In this document: positions 30,419-40,108 of the stretch, piece after piece | How the letters are laid out: every line of letters begins with the position of its first letter | Numbering within the stretch: the stretch's first letter is position 1 | Source: Flavobacterium sp. KJJ | GTDB lineage: Bacteria; Bacteroidota; Bacteroidia; Flavobacteriales; Flavobacteriaceae | DNA: 64,000 nucleotides | NCBI RefSeq assembly: GCF_000708595.2 | Contig: NZ_JARP01000002.1 | Location: 1 to 64,000 of the forward strand | Direction: 5' to 3' | The notes under the pieces: model-generated | What the model was told of the DNA's origin: nothing | Seen by the model: the letters and a program-made list of their open reading frames with translations, nothing else | Databases searched by the model: none | Position numbers and translations under genes: made by a program

Positions 30419-32089
30419 TTAATTTGGTTTCGTGTAGTAAATTTCAAGTTTCAGTTTTTTATCTCCTGCAGAAGATTTTCCTCCATACAAGATTGTCCCT
30501 ACCGGACTAATTACTGAACCTCTAGGCGCTTCAGAAATAACGCTGTTTTTCGCTTTTAATTTATTTGAAGCAATAATACTGATATCTTGCGTAACAGCTA
30601 AACCTAGTTTAACATTAACTGCTGTAGCGTCTTTTACAAGATTTCGAACGTGATTTGTTATTCTTACTTTATATGTCTTTCCTCGTTTTGTAGTAGCATC
30701 AATATCAATAATACCGCCAAAAACATATTTAGTAGATTTTGGATCTGTTGGAGTTAAAACCCCCGAAGTTCCGTCAGAATAATCTATCAAAGGAAGATTG
30801 TTAGTTAAATCATACAAATAAACTCTTTTTGGTTCATCAGCTAATAACTTAGTTACTGGATCTGCTTTTGACATATTATCTGAATCGATATAAAAAACAA
30901 GATTAGCTTCGTTAACCAACCATTTTTTAGTTGTAACGTTATTTCTAATTTCATCTAATGCGTCTGAAACACCGTTTGGAGCATTTTGCAACACACCATC
31001 GCTGTTGTATCCTATTAAATCTGTTTTATCAAAAAGATCAATAACCGCAACAGAACCTTGACCTCCTTTTAAATAAAGCCTATCATCTCCTTCTGTAACA
31101 TTTGGATTTTTTATTGCATTATCATAGACAGCATTTTTTGCATCTTGAAGCAAGTTTACCGTACTCCCTGTTAAAGTAAGCACTAAAGTTTTATCCTCCA
31201 TTGTAGCTTCAGGATCAGTAGTAATTGCCGTTCTAGCTTTATACTTTATTGTAATTTTTCCGCTTTTCGCAAAATCAATCAATGCCATATTGCTTGTATT
31301 GCTGCCAGATTTTTCAACTTTAAAATACAATCCTCTAAAATATTCTTGAAAAACATCTGCAGAAGATAATTTTGAAGCAGGCGCATTTAAAATTTTAGCT
31401 TGAAAAAATGCATTATTTAAATGCAAACGCATTTCTGGTGCAGAATATGTTACTGTTACTTTTTTTGTTGTTGCATCTACAGTTGAGTCAATTTTTTGTG
31501 CAGCATCAAAGAAAAATTCAGTATTTTCAGAAGCTTTTCCGTCATTTAATAATGTTTTTTTGAAATTATCAAAATTAGCATTTTCATCAGTATAGTATAA
31601 TTGTGCCAATTGATTACCTGTATCAAAATAACTTGCACGTGTTTGAACACCAGATTCGTAAACACTTAATTTAATCTTCCCTTTTGGATCTCCAAAAATA
31701 GAATCTAAGGCATATACACTACCTCCTTTTGGGTCTGCAGCGGTGATATGACTAAAATAAGGCACACTCAAAACTACACTCTCTATTTCTGGTGCATCAC
31801 CAATTGTTGGAGCATATTCACTTAAAGCTACTTGTGTATTATAATTTGCTGTTGTTGTACCAAAAACAGGATTATCGTAAATACCCAAGGCATTAATTGG
31901 CAATCCGTTTGATTGAATTGGAGTTACTTCTTGATTATATGCAAGCACATCGTAATTTTCTGGCGTTAAACCAAAATGATTATCTCCGATTAAATCATCA
32001 CCAATCGCATTAAAATCTTTATCGCAAGAATATAAAAGAACAACTGTTGCAACTATTAGAATTTTCTTAATAAAAGAAGTATTATACAT
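30419..32089 (-). CDS. DUF4270 lipoprotein
   Basis: 556 residues. Lipobox VLLYSC with Cys22. The family signature CDKDFNAIGDDLIGD is followed by a beta-rich body (VESVVLSVPYF-like strand) and a C-terminal IYYTKPN. DUF4270 proteins are Bacteroidota surface or periplasmic lipoproteins without assigned function. Lies 21 bp downstream of the glycogen-synthase-like gene and 9 bp upstream of glmS, so it is probably tied to envelope carbohydrate metabolism. Confidence 0.88.
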   Translation of the reverse strand: MYNTSFIKKILIVATVVLLYSCDKDFNAIGDDLIGDNHFGLTPENYDVLAYNQEVTPIQSNGLPINALGIYDNPVFGTTTANYNTQVALSEYAPTIGDAPEIESVVLSVPYFSHITAADPKGGSVYALDSIFGDPKGKIKLSVYESGVQTRASYFDTGNQLAQLYYTDENANFDNFKKTLLNDGKASENTEFFFDAAQKIDSTVDATTKKVTVTYSAPEMRLHLNNAFFQAKILNAPASKLSSADVFQEYFRGLYFKVEKSGSNTSNMALIDFAKSGKITIKYKARTAITTDPEATMEDKTLVLTLTGSTVNLLQDAKNAVYDNAIKNPNVTEGDDRLYLKGGQGSVAVIDLFDKTDLIGYNSDGVLQNAPNGVSDALDEIRNNVTTKKWLVNEANLVFYIDSDNMSKADPVTKLLADEPKRVYLYDLTNNLPLIDYSDGTSGVLTPTDPKSTKYVFGGIIDIDATTKRGKTYKVRITNHVRNLVKDATAVNVKLGLAVTQDISIIASNKLKAKNSVISEAPRGSVISPVGTILYGGKSSAGDKKLKLEIYYTKPN

Positions 32090-32110
32090 GTTTAATAATA
32101 AAGTTAAAAT

Positions 32111-32917
32111 TTAAAGACCCATACTTTTATAGAAATTTGTATACGCTTCAGCGAATGCATCTTTCGTGGCGAAAGGTAAAAAAGGTTTTCCTGAAGATTC
32201 TATAAATTTTGTTAAACTTGGGGATACGTTTTCAGACGCTATAATCACAGCATCAGAATGTAATATACTAGCCTTGAGGATATTTTCGTAATTAGGCGTT
32301 TCTAAATCAGCAATAGAATCATGAGGAACTCCATCAAATTTAACCTTATTTATCATTTCTAAATCTAAATTTTCATCGAAAGACTGACCGTAAACAGACG
32401 TCACAATTTTAGTTTCAGAAAACAAAGCTTCATTTTTATAATAGTGTTTCATATAAATTGGCAACATTGCAGCCAGCCAACCGTGAACATGAATTATATC
32501 AGGAACCCAATTCAATTTTTTCACTGTTTCAACAACTCCTTTTGCAAAAAATATTGCTCTCTCATCATTATCAGGATATAAAACACCTTCTTCGTCAGCA
32601 AAAGTTGCTTTACGCTTAAAATATTCATCATTATCGATAAAGTAAACCTGAATTCTTTCTTTCGGAATTGAAGCTACCTTAATAATCAATGGCATATCTA
32701 AGTCATTCACTACCAAATTCATTCCTGAAAGCCTGATCACTTCATGTAACTGGTGTCTTCTTTCGTTGATATTTCCATATCTCGGCATGAAAATTCTTAT
32801 CTGACCTCCTTGATCGTTAATCATTTTTGGAACGTCATAAGACATTAAAGAAACCTCATTTTCAGCCAAATAAGGCACGACTTCAGATGATACGTATAAT
32901 ATCCTCTTATCTTTCAT
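32111..32917 (-). CDS. Stand-alone GT5 N-terminal domain (glycogen/starch synthase-like)
   Basis: 268 residues covering only the N-terminal Rossmann half of GT5 glycogen synthases (ILYVSSEVVPYLAEN at the start, RIFMPRYGNINERRHQLHEV, PDIIHVHGWLAAMLP). Full GlgA is about 480 residues; the C-terminal GT-B half is missing. The KxGGL loop that binds ADP-glucose reads AENEVSLM here. So it is unlikely to be a normal glycogen synthase, although databases usually name it that. First gene of the glgA-like/DUF4270/glmS operon and divergent from panC. Confidence 0.8.
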   Translation of the reverse strand: MKDKRILYVSSEVVPYLAENEVSLMSYDVPKMINDQGGQIRIFMPRYGNINERRHQLHEVIRLSGMNLVVNDLDMPLIIKVASIPKERIQVYFIDNDEYFKRKATFADEEGVLYPDNDERAIFFAKGVVETVKKLNWVPDIIHVHGWLAAMLPIYMKHYYKNEALFSETKIVTSVYGQSFDENLDLEMINKVKFDGVPHDSIADLETPNYENILKASILHSDAVIIASENVSPSLTKFIESSGKPFLPFATKDAFAEAYTNFYKSMGL

Positions 32918-32994
32918 AATAGTATTTTACTTAATTTTTGGTAATAAAAACGTCGCAAAATTACAAAATTTTATGCAGTTTATAACTAATATAT

Positions 32995-33002
32995 TATGTT
33001 TG
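32995..33002 (+). promoter_or_regulatory. Possible -7 element of panC
   Basis: TATGTTTG fits TAnnTTTG. It overlaps an earlier ATG (32996), which argues that this upstream ATG is not the true panC start. No clear TTG lies upstream. Confidence 0.4.
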
Positions 33003-33025
33003 CACTAAATTTTAATAATACTGCC

Positions 33026-33874
33026 ATGCATATTTTCTACGGTAAAGTAGCTTTGATAGCCTATTTAAAAACTATCAAAACTGCAAATTCCACGATCGGA
33101 TTTGTACCAACAATGGGCGCTTTACACCAAGGGCATTTGGCTTTAATGCAGCGATCACTTAAAGAAAACGACGATACTGTTGTAAGTATTTTTGTAAATC
33201 CAACTCAATTTAACAACCCTGAAGACCTCGAAAAATACCCAAGAACACTTGAAGAAGATGTAAAAAAAATGCGAGGTTTAAGTGACAAAATAATTTTATA
33301 TGCACCTTCTGTAGAAGATATATATGAAGGGCACACTATTTCGCAATCATTTGATTTTGATGGATTAGAAAACCAAATGGAAGGAAAATTCAGACCAGGA
33401 CATTTTAACGGCGTTGGCACCATAGTAAAAAGGCTATTTGAAATCGTTAACCCTACAAATGCCTATTTTGGCGAGAAAGATTTTCAACAGTTGCAAATTG
33501 TAAAGAAAATGGTTGAGAAAAACCATTTGCCCGTAAATGTTGTTGGATGTCCTATTTATAGAGAAGAAAATCTACTGGCGATGAGCTCTAGAAATGAACG
33601 ATTAACTCACGAAGAACGTAAAGAAGCCGCAATAATATACAAAACATTAACGGAAGCAAAAGAAATATTTCAAACCAAAAGCCCTCAAGAAACGATCGAA
33701 TTTGTAGAAAATTCTTTTAAAAACAACAAAAAATTTGAGCTCGAATATTTCGTAATTGCTGACGAATCTACATTATTACCTATCGATCATAAAAGTAAAG
33801 ACAAAAATTACCGTGCGTTTATAGCGGTATTTGTTAATTCTATAAGGTTGATTGATACCATTTCATTAAATTAA
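33026..33874 (+). CDS. panC: Pantothenate synthetase
   Basis: 282 residues from ATG 33026, which gives the family N-terminus MHIFYGKVALIAYLK. The in-frame ATG at 32996 adds ten atypical residues and sits in a promoter-like motif. Signatures: GFVPTMGALHQGHLALM (HxGH nucleotide site), SIFVNPTQFNNPEDLEKYP, YFGEKDFQQL, and MSSRNERL. Ligates pantoate to beta-alanine with ATP in the cytoplasm. panD, which makes beta-alanine, follows after 14 bp. Confidence 0.95.
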   Translation: MHIFYGKVALIAYLKTIKTANSTIGFVPTMGALHQGHLALMQRSLKENDDTVVSIFVNPTQFNNPEDLEKYPRTLEEDVKKMRGLSDKIILYAPSVEDIYEGHTISQSFDFDGLENQMEGKFRPGHFNGVGTIVKRLFEIVNPTNAYFGEKDFQQLQIVKKMVEKNHLPVNVVGCPIYREENLLAMSSRNERLTHEERKEAAIIYKTLTEAKEIFQTKSPQETIEFVENSFKNNKKFELEYFVIADESTLLPIDHKSKDKNYRAFIAVFVNSIRLIDTISLN

Positions 33875-33884
33875 TTTACCTTTG
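33852..33884 (+). promoter_or_regulatory. Possible internal promoter of panD
   Basis: TTG (33852-33854), 22 nt, TACCTTTG (33877-33884), within the flavobacterial spacing range. It overlaps the end of panC. The -7 element ends 4 nt before the panD ATG, so a transcript from here would be leaderless or nearly so. Confidence 0.45.
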
Positions 33885-33888
33885 CAAC

Positions 33889-34239
33889 ATGCAAATTCAA
33901 GTTATAAAATCAAAAATTCATCGTGTAAAAGTAACTGGAGCTGATTTAAATTATATTGGCAGTATTACTATTGATGAAACTTTACTAGAAGCCTCAAATA
34001 TTATTGAAGGAGAAAAAGTATCTATTGTTAACATTAATAATGGCGAACGTTTTGAAACTTATGCTATCAAAGGAGAAAAAAATTCAGGTGATATCACACT
34101 GAATGGTCCAGCTGCTAGGAAAGTTCAAAAAGACGATATTATTATCATTATCTCATATGCAACCCTTGATTTTGAAGAAGCAAAAACCTTCAAACCATGG
34201 ATCATTTTTCCTAATGAAGACGATAATTCGTTAACCTAA
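33889..34239 (+). CDS. panD: Aspartate 1-decarboxylase precursor
   Basis: 116 residues. Makes beta-alanine from aspartate for pantothenate. Self-cleaves between Gly24 and Ser25 (LNYIGSITID) to form a pyruvoyl cofactor; ITLNGPAARKV is the conserved block downstream. Fourteen bp after panC. Confidence 0.95.
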   Translation: MQIQVIKSKIHRVKVTGADLNYIGSITIDETLLEASNIIEGEKVSIVNINNGERFETYAIKGEKNSGDITLNGPAARKVQKDDIIIIISYATLDFEEAKTFKPWIIFPNEDDNSLT

Positions 34240-34439
34240 CCTTATTTTTATTTTTAATACTCTTCTAAGATTTGTCAAAATTATTTTTGAACAAAGAACA
34301 TTGCCTTTGCCTAAAATTAAATAGATTTTAAGTTGAAACTTCATTGCTTTTTAAAATCTCATTGTAAGAAAAAAGCAAATAAAGTATTATATTGCTACAC
34401 TATTTCAATACTTTTTAATTCACTGAAATGCCACAAATC

Positions 34440-35594
34440 ATGAAAAAAGTTTACCTGCTATTTATTTTAATCTCTATTTCTGCTTTTGCTCAGAAAAAAT
34501 TCGACAACATCAAATCTGAAAAACTTGGAGAAGAAAGAAGAATAACCATCGGACTTCCTGCGTCTTATGAAGCTAATCCTGAAAAAAAATATCCTGTTAT
34601 TTATTTATTAGACGGTGATTATTTATTTGATCCTTTTTCTGGAGCTATCAGTTATGGTGCTTATTGGGATGATTTGCCTGAGATGATTATCATTGGAGTT
34701 CATCAAAATAAAGATGGAGAACGTTATGATGATACTACTATCGACCAAAATACTGGACTTCCTTTTGAAAAAGGGGCATCGTTTTTTGAATTTATTGGAG
34801 GCGAATTAGTTCCTTATATTGAAAAAAAATACCGCACAACTCCATTTCGCATTATTGCGGGTCATGATATTACCGCGAGTTTTATCAACTTTTATTTATA
34901 CAAAGAGAAACCTCTTTTTAACGCATACATCTGCTTGAGTCCAGAACTTGCTCCTAAAATGGAAGTTCGAATTCCAGAGAAATTTGCTAAAGTCGAAGAG
35001 CCTTTCTTTTACTACCTATCTGTAGGCGATGGCGACATCAAAAAAATAAAAGAACCGATAGAAAAATTAGACAGCAATATTAAAATTGCAAATAATCCGT
35101 TAGTGAATTATAAGTATGATGTATTCAAAAACACAACACATTATACAGAGGTTTTACACTCTATTCCGAGTGCTTTGTATCAAATTTTTGAAATTTACAG
35201 ACCAATTAATTCTGCAGAATACAACGATAAAATTGCGATTCTTGAATCTGGTTATGCAGATTATTTAGAAAATAAATACAATACGATGTCTAAGGTTATG
35301 GGAGTTCAGATTCCGGTTCGTATGAGTGATTTCAAAGTAATTGAAAATCTTATTTTGAAGAAAAATGCCTATGACGAATTAGGAAAAATGGCCGAAATTG
35401 GAAATGTAAACTATCCAAAAGCGATGTTGGGAGAATATGAATTAGGATTGATGTATGAAAAAATGGGTGATCCAAAACATGCTTCAAAAAAATATCAGAA
35501 TGCTTCTCAAATGGAGCCAATCGGAGATTTGAATAAGGATTTAATGTATGAAAAAATCGACGAAATGAATACACTTTCAAAAAAAACTAAATAA
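34440..35594 (+). CDS. Esterase-like alpha/beta hydrolase with Asp at the nucleophile position, TPR-like tail
   Basis: 384 residues from the ATG at 34440, chosen because it begins the signal peptide MKKVYLLFILISISAFAQ; an ATG four codons earlier also exists. The body matches the esterase D/enterochelin-esterase family (RITIGLPASYEANPEKKYPV, VIYLLDGDYLFDP, FIGGELVPYIEKKYRT). The usual nucleophile elbow GHSxGG reads GHDITA, so Ser is replaced by Asp (residue 143). The C-terminus is helical (NYPKAMLGEYELGLMYEKMG). Exported. It overlaps radA by one base (TAATG). It may be a non-catalytic homologue. Confidence 0.8.
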   Translation: MKKVYLLFILISISAFAQKKFDNIKSEKLGEERRITIGLPASYEANPEKKYPVIYLLDGDYLFDPFSGAISYGAYWDDLPEMIIIGVHQNKDGERYDDTTIDQNTGLPFEKGASFFEFIGGELVPYIEKKYRTTPFRIIAGHDITASFINFYLYKEKPLFNAYICLSPELAPKMEVRIPEKFAKVEEPFFYYLSVGDGDIKKIKEPIEKLDSNIKIANNPLVNYKYDVFKNTTHYTEVLHSIPSALYQIFEIYRPINSAEYNDKIAILESGYADYLENKYNTMSKVMGVQIPVRMSDFKVIENLILKKNAYDELGKMAEIGNVNYPKAMLGEYELGLMYEKMGDPKHASKKYQNASQMEPIGDLNKDLMYEKIDEMNTLSKKTK

Positions 35595-36955
35595 TGTCAA
35601 AAGTTAAAACTTCCTTTTTTTGTCAAAATTGCGGAACTCAATATGCCAAATGGCAAGGACAGTGCAATGCCTGCAAAGAATGGAATACTATTGCTGAAGA
35701 AATTATTCAGAAACAAGAAAAAGTAGCCTGGAAAAGTGAACCAACTCCAGCAAACAAAGCACCAAGACCTTTAAAAATTAACGAAATTGATTCGGCTCAA
35801 GAAGTCAGAATGGACACGACCGACGGCGAATTGAATCGTGTTTTAGGAGGCGGTATCGTTCCAGGATCTCTAACACTTTTAGGCGGTGAACCAGGAATTG
35901 GAAAAAGTACACTTTTGCTTCAAATTTCATTAAAATTACCTTATAAAACTTTATATGTTTCTGGTGAGGAAAGTCAGAAGCAAATAAAAATGCGTGCCGA
36001 AAGAATCACACCAAACAGCGACAACTGCTATATTCTTACGGAGACTAAAACGCAAAATATTTTTAAACAGATTGAAGCAATTCAGCCTGAAATTGTGATC
36101 ATAGATTCGATTCAGACTTTGCATACTGATTATATCGAATCGACCGCCGGAAGTATTTCTCAAATTAGAGAAACAACTGCTGAATTAATAAAATTTGCTA
36201 AAGAAACCAATATTCCGGTTATTTTAATTGGACATATTACGAAAGACGGAAACATCGCCGGACCAAAAATTCTGGAACATATGGTCGATACCGTTTTACA
36301 ATTTGAAGGTGACCGAAATCACGTTTACCGAATTTTGCGATCGTTAAAAAACCGCTTTGGCTCTACAGCTGAATTGGGAATTTACGAAATGTTAGGAAGC
36401 GGTTTACGTGAAGTAAGCAATCCGTCAGAAATATTGATTTCGCACAAAGACGAAGAAATGTCGGGAACTGCAATTGCTACAACCATGGAAGGTATGCGTC
36501 CGTTAATGATCGAAATACAGTCCTTAGTAAGTACAGCGGTTTACGGAACGCCACAAAGGAGCACAACTGGCTATAATGCTAAAAGATTAAACATGATTTT
36601 GGCTGTTTTAGAAAAAAGAGCTGGTTTTCGTTTAGGTGCAAAAGATGTTTTCCTAAACGTAACAGGCGGGATTTCCGTTGATGATCCAGCGATTGATTTG
36701 GCTGTTGTTGCTGCAATTTTATCTTCAAACGAAGATATTCCAGTTACTAAAGGATTTTGCTTTGCGGGCGAAGTCGGACTTTCAGGTGAAATTCGTCCTG
36801 TAAACCGAGTTGACCAGCGCATTCAAGAAGCAGAAAAACTAGGATTCACCACTATATTTGTATCTAAGTACAATAAAATTGCCTTAAAAAATACCGGAAT
36901 CAAAATTGAGCTTGTAGCTAAAATTGAAGATGTTGCCAGTATTTTATTTGGTTAA
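35594..36955 (+). CDS. radA: DNA repair protein RadA
   Basis: 453 residues. N-terminal zinc finger (Cys10, 13, 24, 27), a RecA-like ATPase with Walker A GGEPGIGKST, the RadA-specific KNRFGS motif, and a C-terminal Lon-like domain (GGISVDDPAIDLAVVAAILS). Promotes branch migration in recombination and repair. Its ATG shares one base with the preceding stop, so it is translationally coupled. Confidence 0.95.
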   Translation: MSKVKTSFFCQNCGTQYAKWQGQCNACKEWNTIAEEIIQKQEKVAWKSEPTPANKAPRPLKINEIDSAQEVRMDTTDGELNRVLGGGIVPGSLTLLGGEPGIGKSTLLLQISLKLPYKTLYVSGEESQKQIKMRAERITPNSDNCYILTETKTQNIFKQIEAIQPEIVIIDSIQTLHTDYIESTAGSISQIRETTAELIKFAKETNIPVILIGHITKDGNIAGPKILEHMVDTVLQFEGDRNHVYRILRSLKNRFGSTAELGIYEMLGSGLREVSNPSEILISHKDEEMSGTAIATTMEGMRPLMIEIQSLVSTAVYGTPQRSTTGYNAKRLNMILAVLEKRAGFRLGAKDVFLNVTGGISVDDPAIDLAVVAAILSSNEDIPVTKGFCFAGEVGLSGEIRPVNRVDQRIQEAEKLGFTTIFVSKYNKIALKNTGIKIELVAKIEDVASILFG

Positions 36956-36974
36956 TTTTTTACAAACCTACTTT

Positions 36975-38939
36975 ATGACTTTTCCTAAACAAAAAATATT
37001 CAAAGCACTAAAAATATTTGCCCTGATATTTATCTTGCTTTGTGTTGGACTTTACTTTTTTCGTGATTCGCTTTTAAAACAGGCAATTGCTAAAGTAACC
37101 CACAAAATGGCTGTAGATTATAACAGTGATTTTTCTGTAAAATCGGCTTCATTTAGTGGTTTATCCGGAATTAAATTGACCGATGTTATACTCGTTCCAA
37201 AAAACGCTGATACCCTTTTTCATATTCAAAAAATTGAAACCAGTATCAGCTTAGCAAATTTACTGATTGGCGATGTACAAGTTGGAACTTTAAAAATTAA
37301 CAACGGTTACATTCAACTGGTTAAAAAAGGAAAAGTTCGAAATTTCGATGCTTTTTTAAAAAGAGACAAAGCTGATAATGATAGTAATGAAAAACGAAAA
37401 TACGCCACTTTTGCGTACCGAATTATTTCAAAATTATTGAATTTGGTCCCGACCGATATGAAATTGGAAAACCTAAATTTCAGAATTGATGATAACGGCA
37501 AAAAAACGTCTATCGCAGTAAATAAACTTGTTTTAGACAACAAACAGCTCGAAACCAATCTTCATGTTCAGAGCAAAAATTTTGATCAGCGCTGGAACAT
37601 AAAAGGATTTGCTGACCCAAGAAATAAAAAAGCTGATATTCGTTTCTTTAATTTAGATACTGGCGCAATTCGTGTTCCGTATTTAGATGAACGTTATAAC
37701 CTAAAAGCAAGTTTTGATTCCATTCGCTTAAATGTCGAAAACATCGAAAAAGACGGAAGCGAACTTCATATAGACGGCTACACTTCTATCGCGAATCTTA
37801 AAATCAATCACCCAAAAATTGCAAGCAAAGATGTAGTCATCAAAAATGCACGTTTTGATTATCGATTTTTATTGGGAGATGATTTTATTTCCATCGACAG
37901 CACATCGACTGTACAGTTGAACAAGATTAAACTGCATCCATATGTTTCTTACAACACAGAAAAAGACACCGTTTACACTTTAAAAGTCAATATCCCAAAA
38001 ATGTTGGCGCAGGAATTTATTGTTTCATTGCCAGACGGTTTATTTACTCATTTTCAAGGTATGCAGGCTACCGGAAATTTTGATTATAAATTAGATTTCA
38101 AATTCAACAAAAACAAACCCAATAATTTGGTTTTCGATAGCAAATTGAATAAGGAAGATTTAAGAATCACCAAATATGGCGAAGCCGATTTAAATAAATT
38201 AAATGGTGAATTTGTTTATCGCGCCATAATTCAAAACGTTTTGCAGCGCCCAATTTTGGTTGGAAATGCAAATCCGAATTACACGCCTTTAGACCAGATT
38301 TCACCTTATTTGAGAAAATGTGTTTTAACTACAGAAGACCCTTCGTTCTTTTCGCATCGAGGTTTTATCAATGAAGCTTTTAAACAATCTATTCTTAAGA
38401 ATATCAGAACCAAAAAATTCTCACGCGGTGCCAGCACAATCAGCATGCAGCTGATTAAAAACGTATTTTTAACGCGTGAAAAAACGCTTTCGCGAAAGCT
38501 TGAAGAAATTCTTTTAGTCTACATTTTAGAAAACAACCGAATTGTAAGCAAAGAAAGAATGCTTGAGGTTTATTTCAACATTATCGAATGGGGACCAAAT
38601 GTGTACGGAATTGGTGAAGCGAGTCATTTTTATTTTCAAAAAAGTCCTTCAGCTTTAAACGTAGATGAATGTTTATTTTTGGCAACGATTATTCCGAAAC
38701 CGAGAAAATTCATGTATCAGTTTAATGATCAAGGTAATTTGAAAGATTATGCCATCAAGAATCAAAAATTCTTAAGAAACTTAATGTTTCGCCGAGGACT
38801 TTTAATTCCTGAAGACACGATTGGGTTATTGCCAGTTTACATTTCTGGAAATGCACGTTCATTAATCAGAATAAAAGCTCCAGATTCAACTGCAGTTAAA
38901 AACGATTCTTTGTCTATAGGAGAAGAATTTGATTTGTAA
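36975..38939 (+). CDS. AsmA-like/GT51 peptidoglycan transglycosylase fusion
   Basis: 654 residues from ATG 36975, 19 bp after radA; an earlier in-frame ATG at 36924 lies inside radA. One transmembrane helix (ALKIFALIFILLCVGLYFF) is followed by about 380 residues of AsmA-like beta-sheet sequence (FSVKSASFSGLSGIKLTDV). The C-terminal GT51 domain has catalytic TTEDPSFFSHRG, RGASTISMQLIKNVFL and YFNIIEWGPNVYGIGEAS. It polymerises lipid II glycan strands at the periplasmic face. There is no transpeptidase domain, so it is monofunctional. Confidence 0.88.
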   Translation: MTFPKQKIFKALKIFALIFILLCVGLYFFRDSLLKQAIAKVTHKMAVDYNSDFSVKSASFSGLSGIKLTDVILVPKNADTLFHIQKIETSISLANLLIGDVQVGTLKINNGYIQLVKKGKVRNFDAFLKRDKADNDSNEKRKYATFAYRIISKLLNLVPTDMKLENLNFRIDDNGKKTSIAVNKLVLDNKQLETNLHVQSKNFDQRWNIKGFADPRNKKADIRFFNLDTGAIRVPYLDERYNLKASFDSIRLNVENIEKDGSELHIDGYTSIANLKINHPKIASKDVVIKNARFDYRFLLGDDFISIDSTSTVQLNKIKLHPYVSYNTEKDTVYTLKVNIPKMLAQEFIVSLPDGLFTHFQGMQATGNFDYKLDFKFNKNKPNNLVFDSKLNKEDLRITKYGEADLNKLNGEFVYRAIIQNVLQRPILVGNANPNYTPLDQISPYLRKCVLTTEDPSFFSHRGFINEAFKQSILKNIRTKKFSRGASTISMQLIKNVFLTREKTLSRKLEEILLVYILENNRIVSKERMLEVYFNIIEWGPNVYGIGEASHFYFQKSPSALNVDECLFLATIIPKPRKFMYQFNDQGNLKDYAIKNQKFLRNLMFRRGLLIPEDTIGLLPVYISGNARSLIRIKAPDSTAVKNDSLSIGEEFDL

Positions 38940-39002
38940 ATTTTAATAAAACAGATTTCACCAACTCTTCTATAATTCAGAAAGCAAATCTTTAAATAAA
39001 AA

Positions 39003-39048
39003 AATTCCACAAATTAACACAGATTAGTCCGTGAAAATTTGTGGAATT
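39003..39048. terminator. Bidirectional hairpin terminator between convergent genes
   Basis: AATTCCACAAATT / AATTTGTGGAATT, a 13-bp perfect stem with a 20-nt loop, between the transglycosylase and aldo/keto reductase stop codons. T-rich sequence follows only on the right. Confidence 0.6.
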
Positions 39049-39070
39049 AATATTTATTCTAAATCTTTAA

Positions 39071-40108
39071 CTACGGCGCTGGATCAGGAATTACAGCTTG
39101 CACTTTATTGATTTCAGCTAAAATTTCTTTAGAAAGCACAACGTCAATTGTGTCAATATTTTCTTTTAATTGTTCCAAAGTTGTTGCTCCAATAATCGCA
39201 CTTGTCAAGAACGGTTGCTGCAACACAAAACCCATTGCCAACTGTGTTAACGTTAATCCGTGTTTATGAGCGATTTCCTGATACAATTTTGTTGCTTCCG
39301 TACATTGTTCGCTTGCGTAACGTGTATATTGCGGAAAAAGATTAATTCTCGCATTTGGATGTTCATCGCCAGTTAAAAATTTACCCGTCAAAGTTCCAAA
39401 AGCCAAAGGAGAATAAGCCAACAAACCAACATTTTCATATTTTGAAACTTCTGCAGAATTTACTTCAAAAAGACGATTCAATAAATTATACGGATTTTGA
39501 ACGGTTTTAATTCTTGGAAGATTTTGGTATTTGCTTTCTTCTAAAAAACGCATCATTCCCCAAGAATTTTCATTTGAAACACCAATATGTTTAATTTTTC
39601 CCTCTTTAATCAAGCCGTCGAAAGTTTCAAGAACTTCTCTAAAATTATCTTGCCAAGAATCCTCAAAACCAGTAAAAGCTCTTTGTCCAAAACAATTTGT
39701 TTTACGCTCTGGCCAATGCATCTGATATAAATCGATATAATCTGTTTGAAGGCGTTTTAAGCTGTTTTCAACCGCATATTTAATACTTGTCGGAGAGAAA
39801 TCCAGTTTTTCGCGCATATAGCCAAAATTAGCATTTGGACCCGCAATTTTAGAAGCCAAAACTATTTTTTCACGATTTCCTGATTTCTTAAACCAAGTTC
39901 CTATGATCTTTTCTGTACTTCCATAAGTTGCTTCATTTGCTGGAACAGAGTACATTTCGGCTGTATCAAAAAAGTTTACACCTTTTTCAAGTGCATAATC
40001 CATTTGAGCATGACCATCAGCTTCTGTATTTTGTTGTCCGAAAGTCATAGTTCCAAGACATATTTTACTAACTTTTATATCTGTATTGGGTAAAGTTGTG
40101 TATTTCAT
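39071..40108 (-). CDS. Aldo/keto reductase (Tas-like)
   Basis: 345 residues. NADPH-dependent oxidoreductase with a TIM barrel: KICLGTMTFGQQN at the N-terminus, catalytic Asp and Tyr in NFFDTAEMY, Lys in LASKIAGP, His in YQMHWPER, and the NADPH-binding AIIGATTLEQLKENI. Resembles E. coli Tas. The substrate cannot be read from sequence. Monocistronic, followed by a hairpin. Confidence 0.92.
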   Translation of the reverse strand: MKYTTLPNTDIKVSKICLGTMTFGQQNTEADGHAQMDYALEKGVNFFDTAEMYSVPANEATYGSTEKIIGTWFKKSGNREKIVLASKIAGPNANFGYMREKLDFSPTSIKYAVENSLKRLQTDYIDLYQMHWPERKTNCFGQRAFTGFEDSWQDNFREVLETFDGLIKEGKIKHIGVSNENSWGMMRFLEESKYQNLPRIKTVQNPYNLLNRLFEVNSAEVSKYENVGLLAYSPLAFGTLTGKFLTGDEHPNARINLFPQYTRYASEQCTEATKLYQEIAHKHGLTLTQLAMGFVLQQPFLTSAIIGATTLEQLKENIDTIDVVLSKEILAEINKVQAVIPDPAP

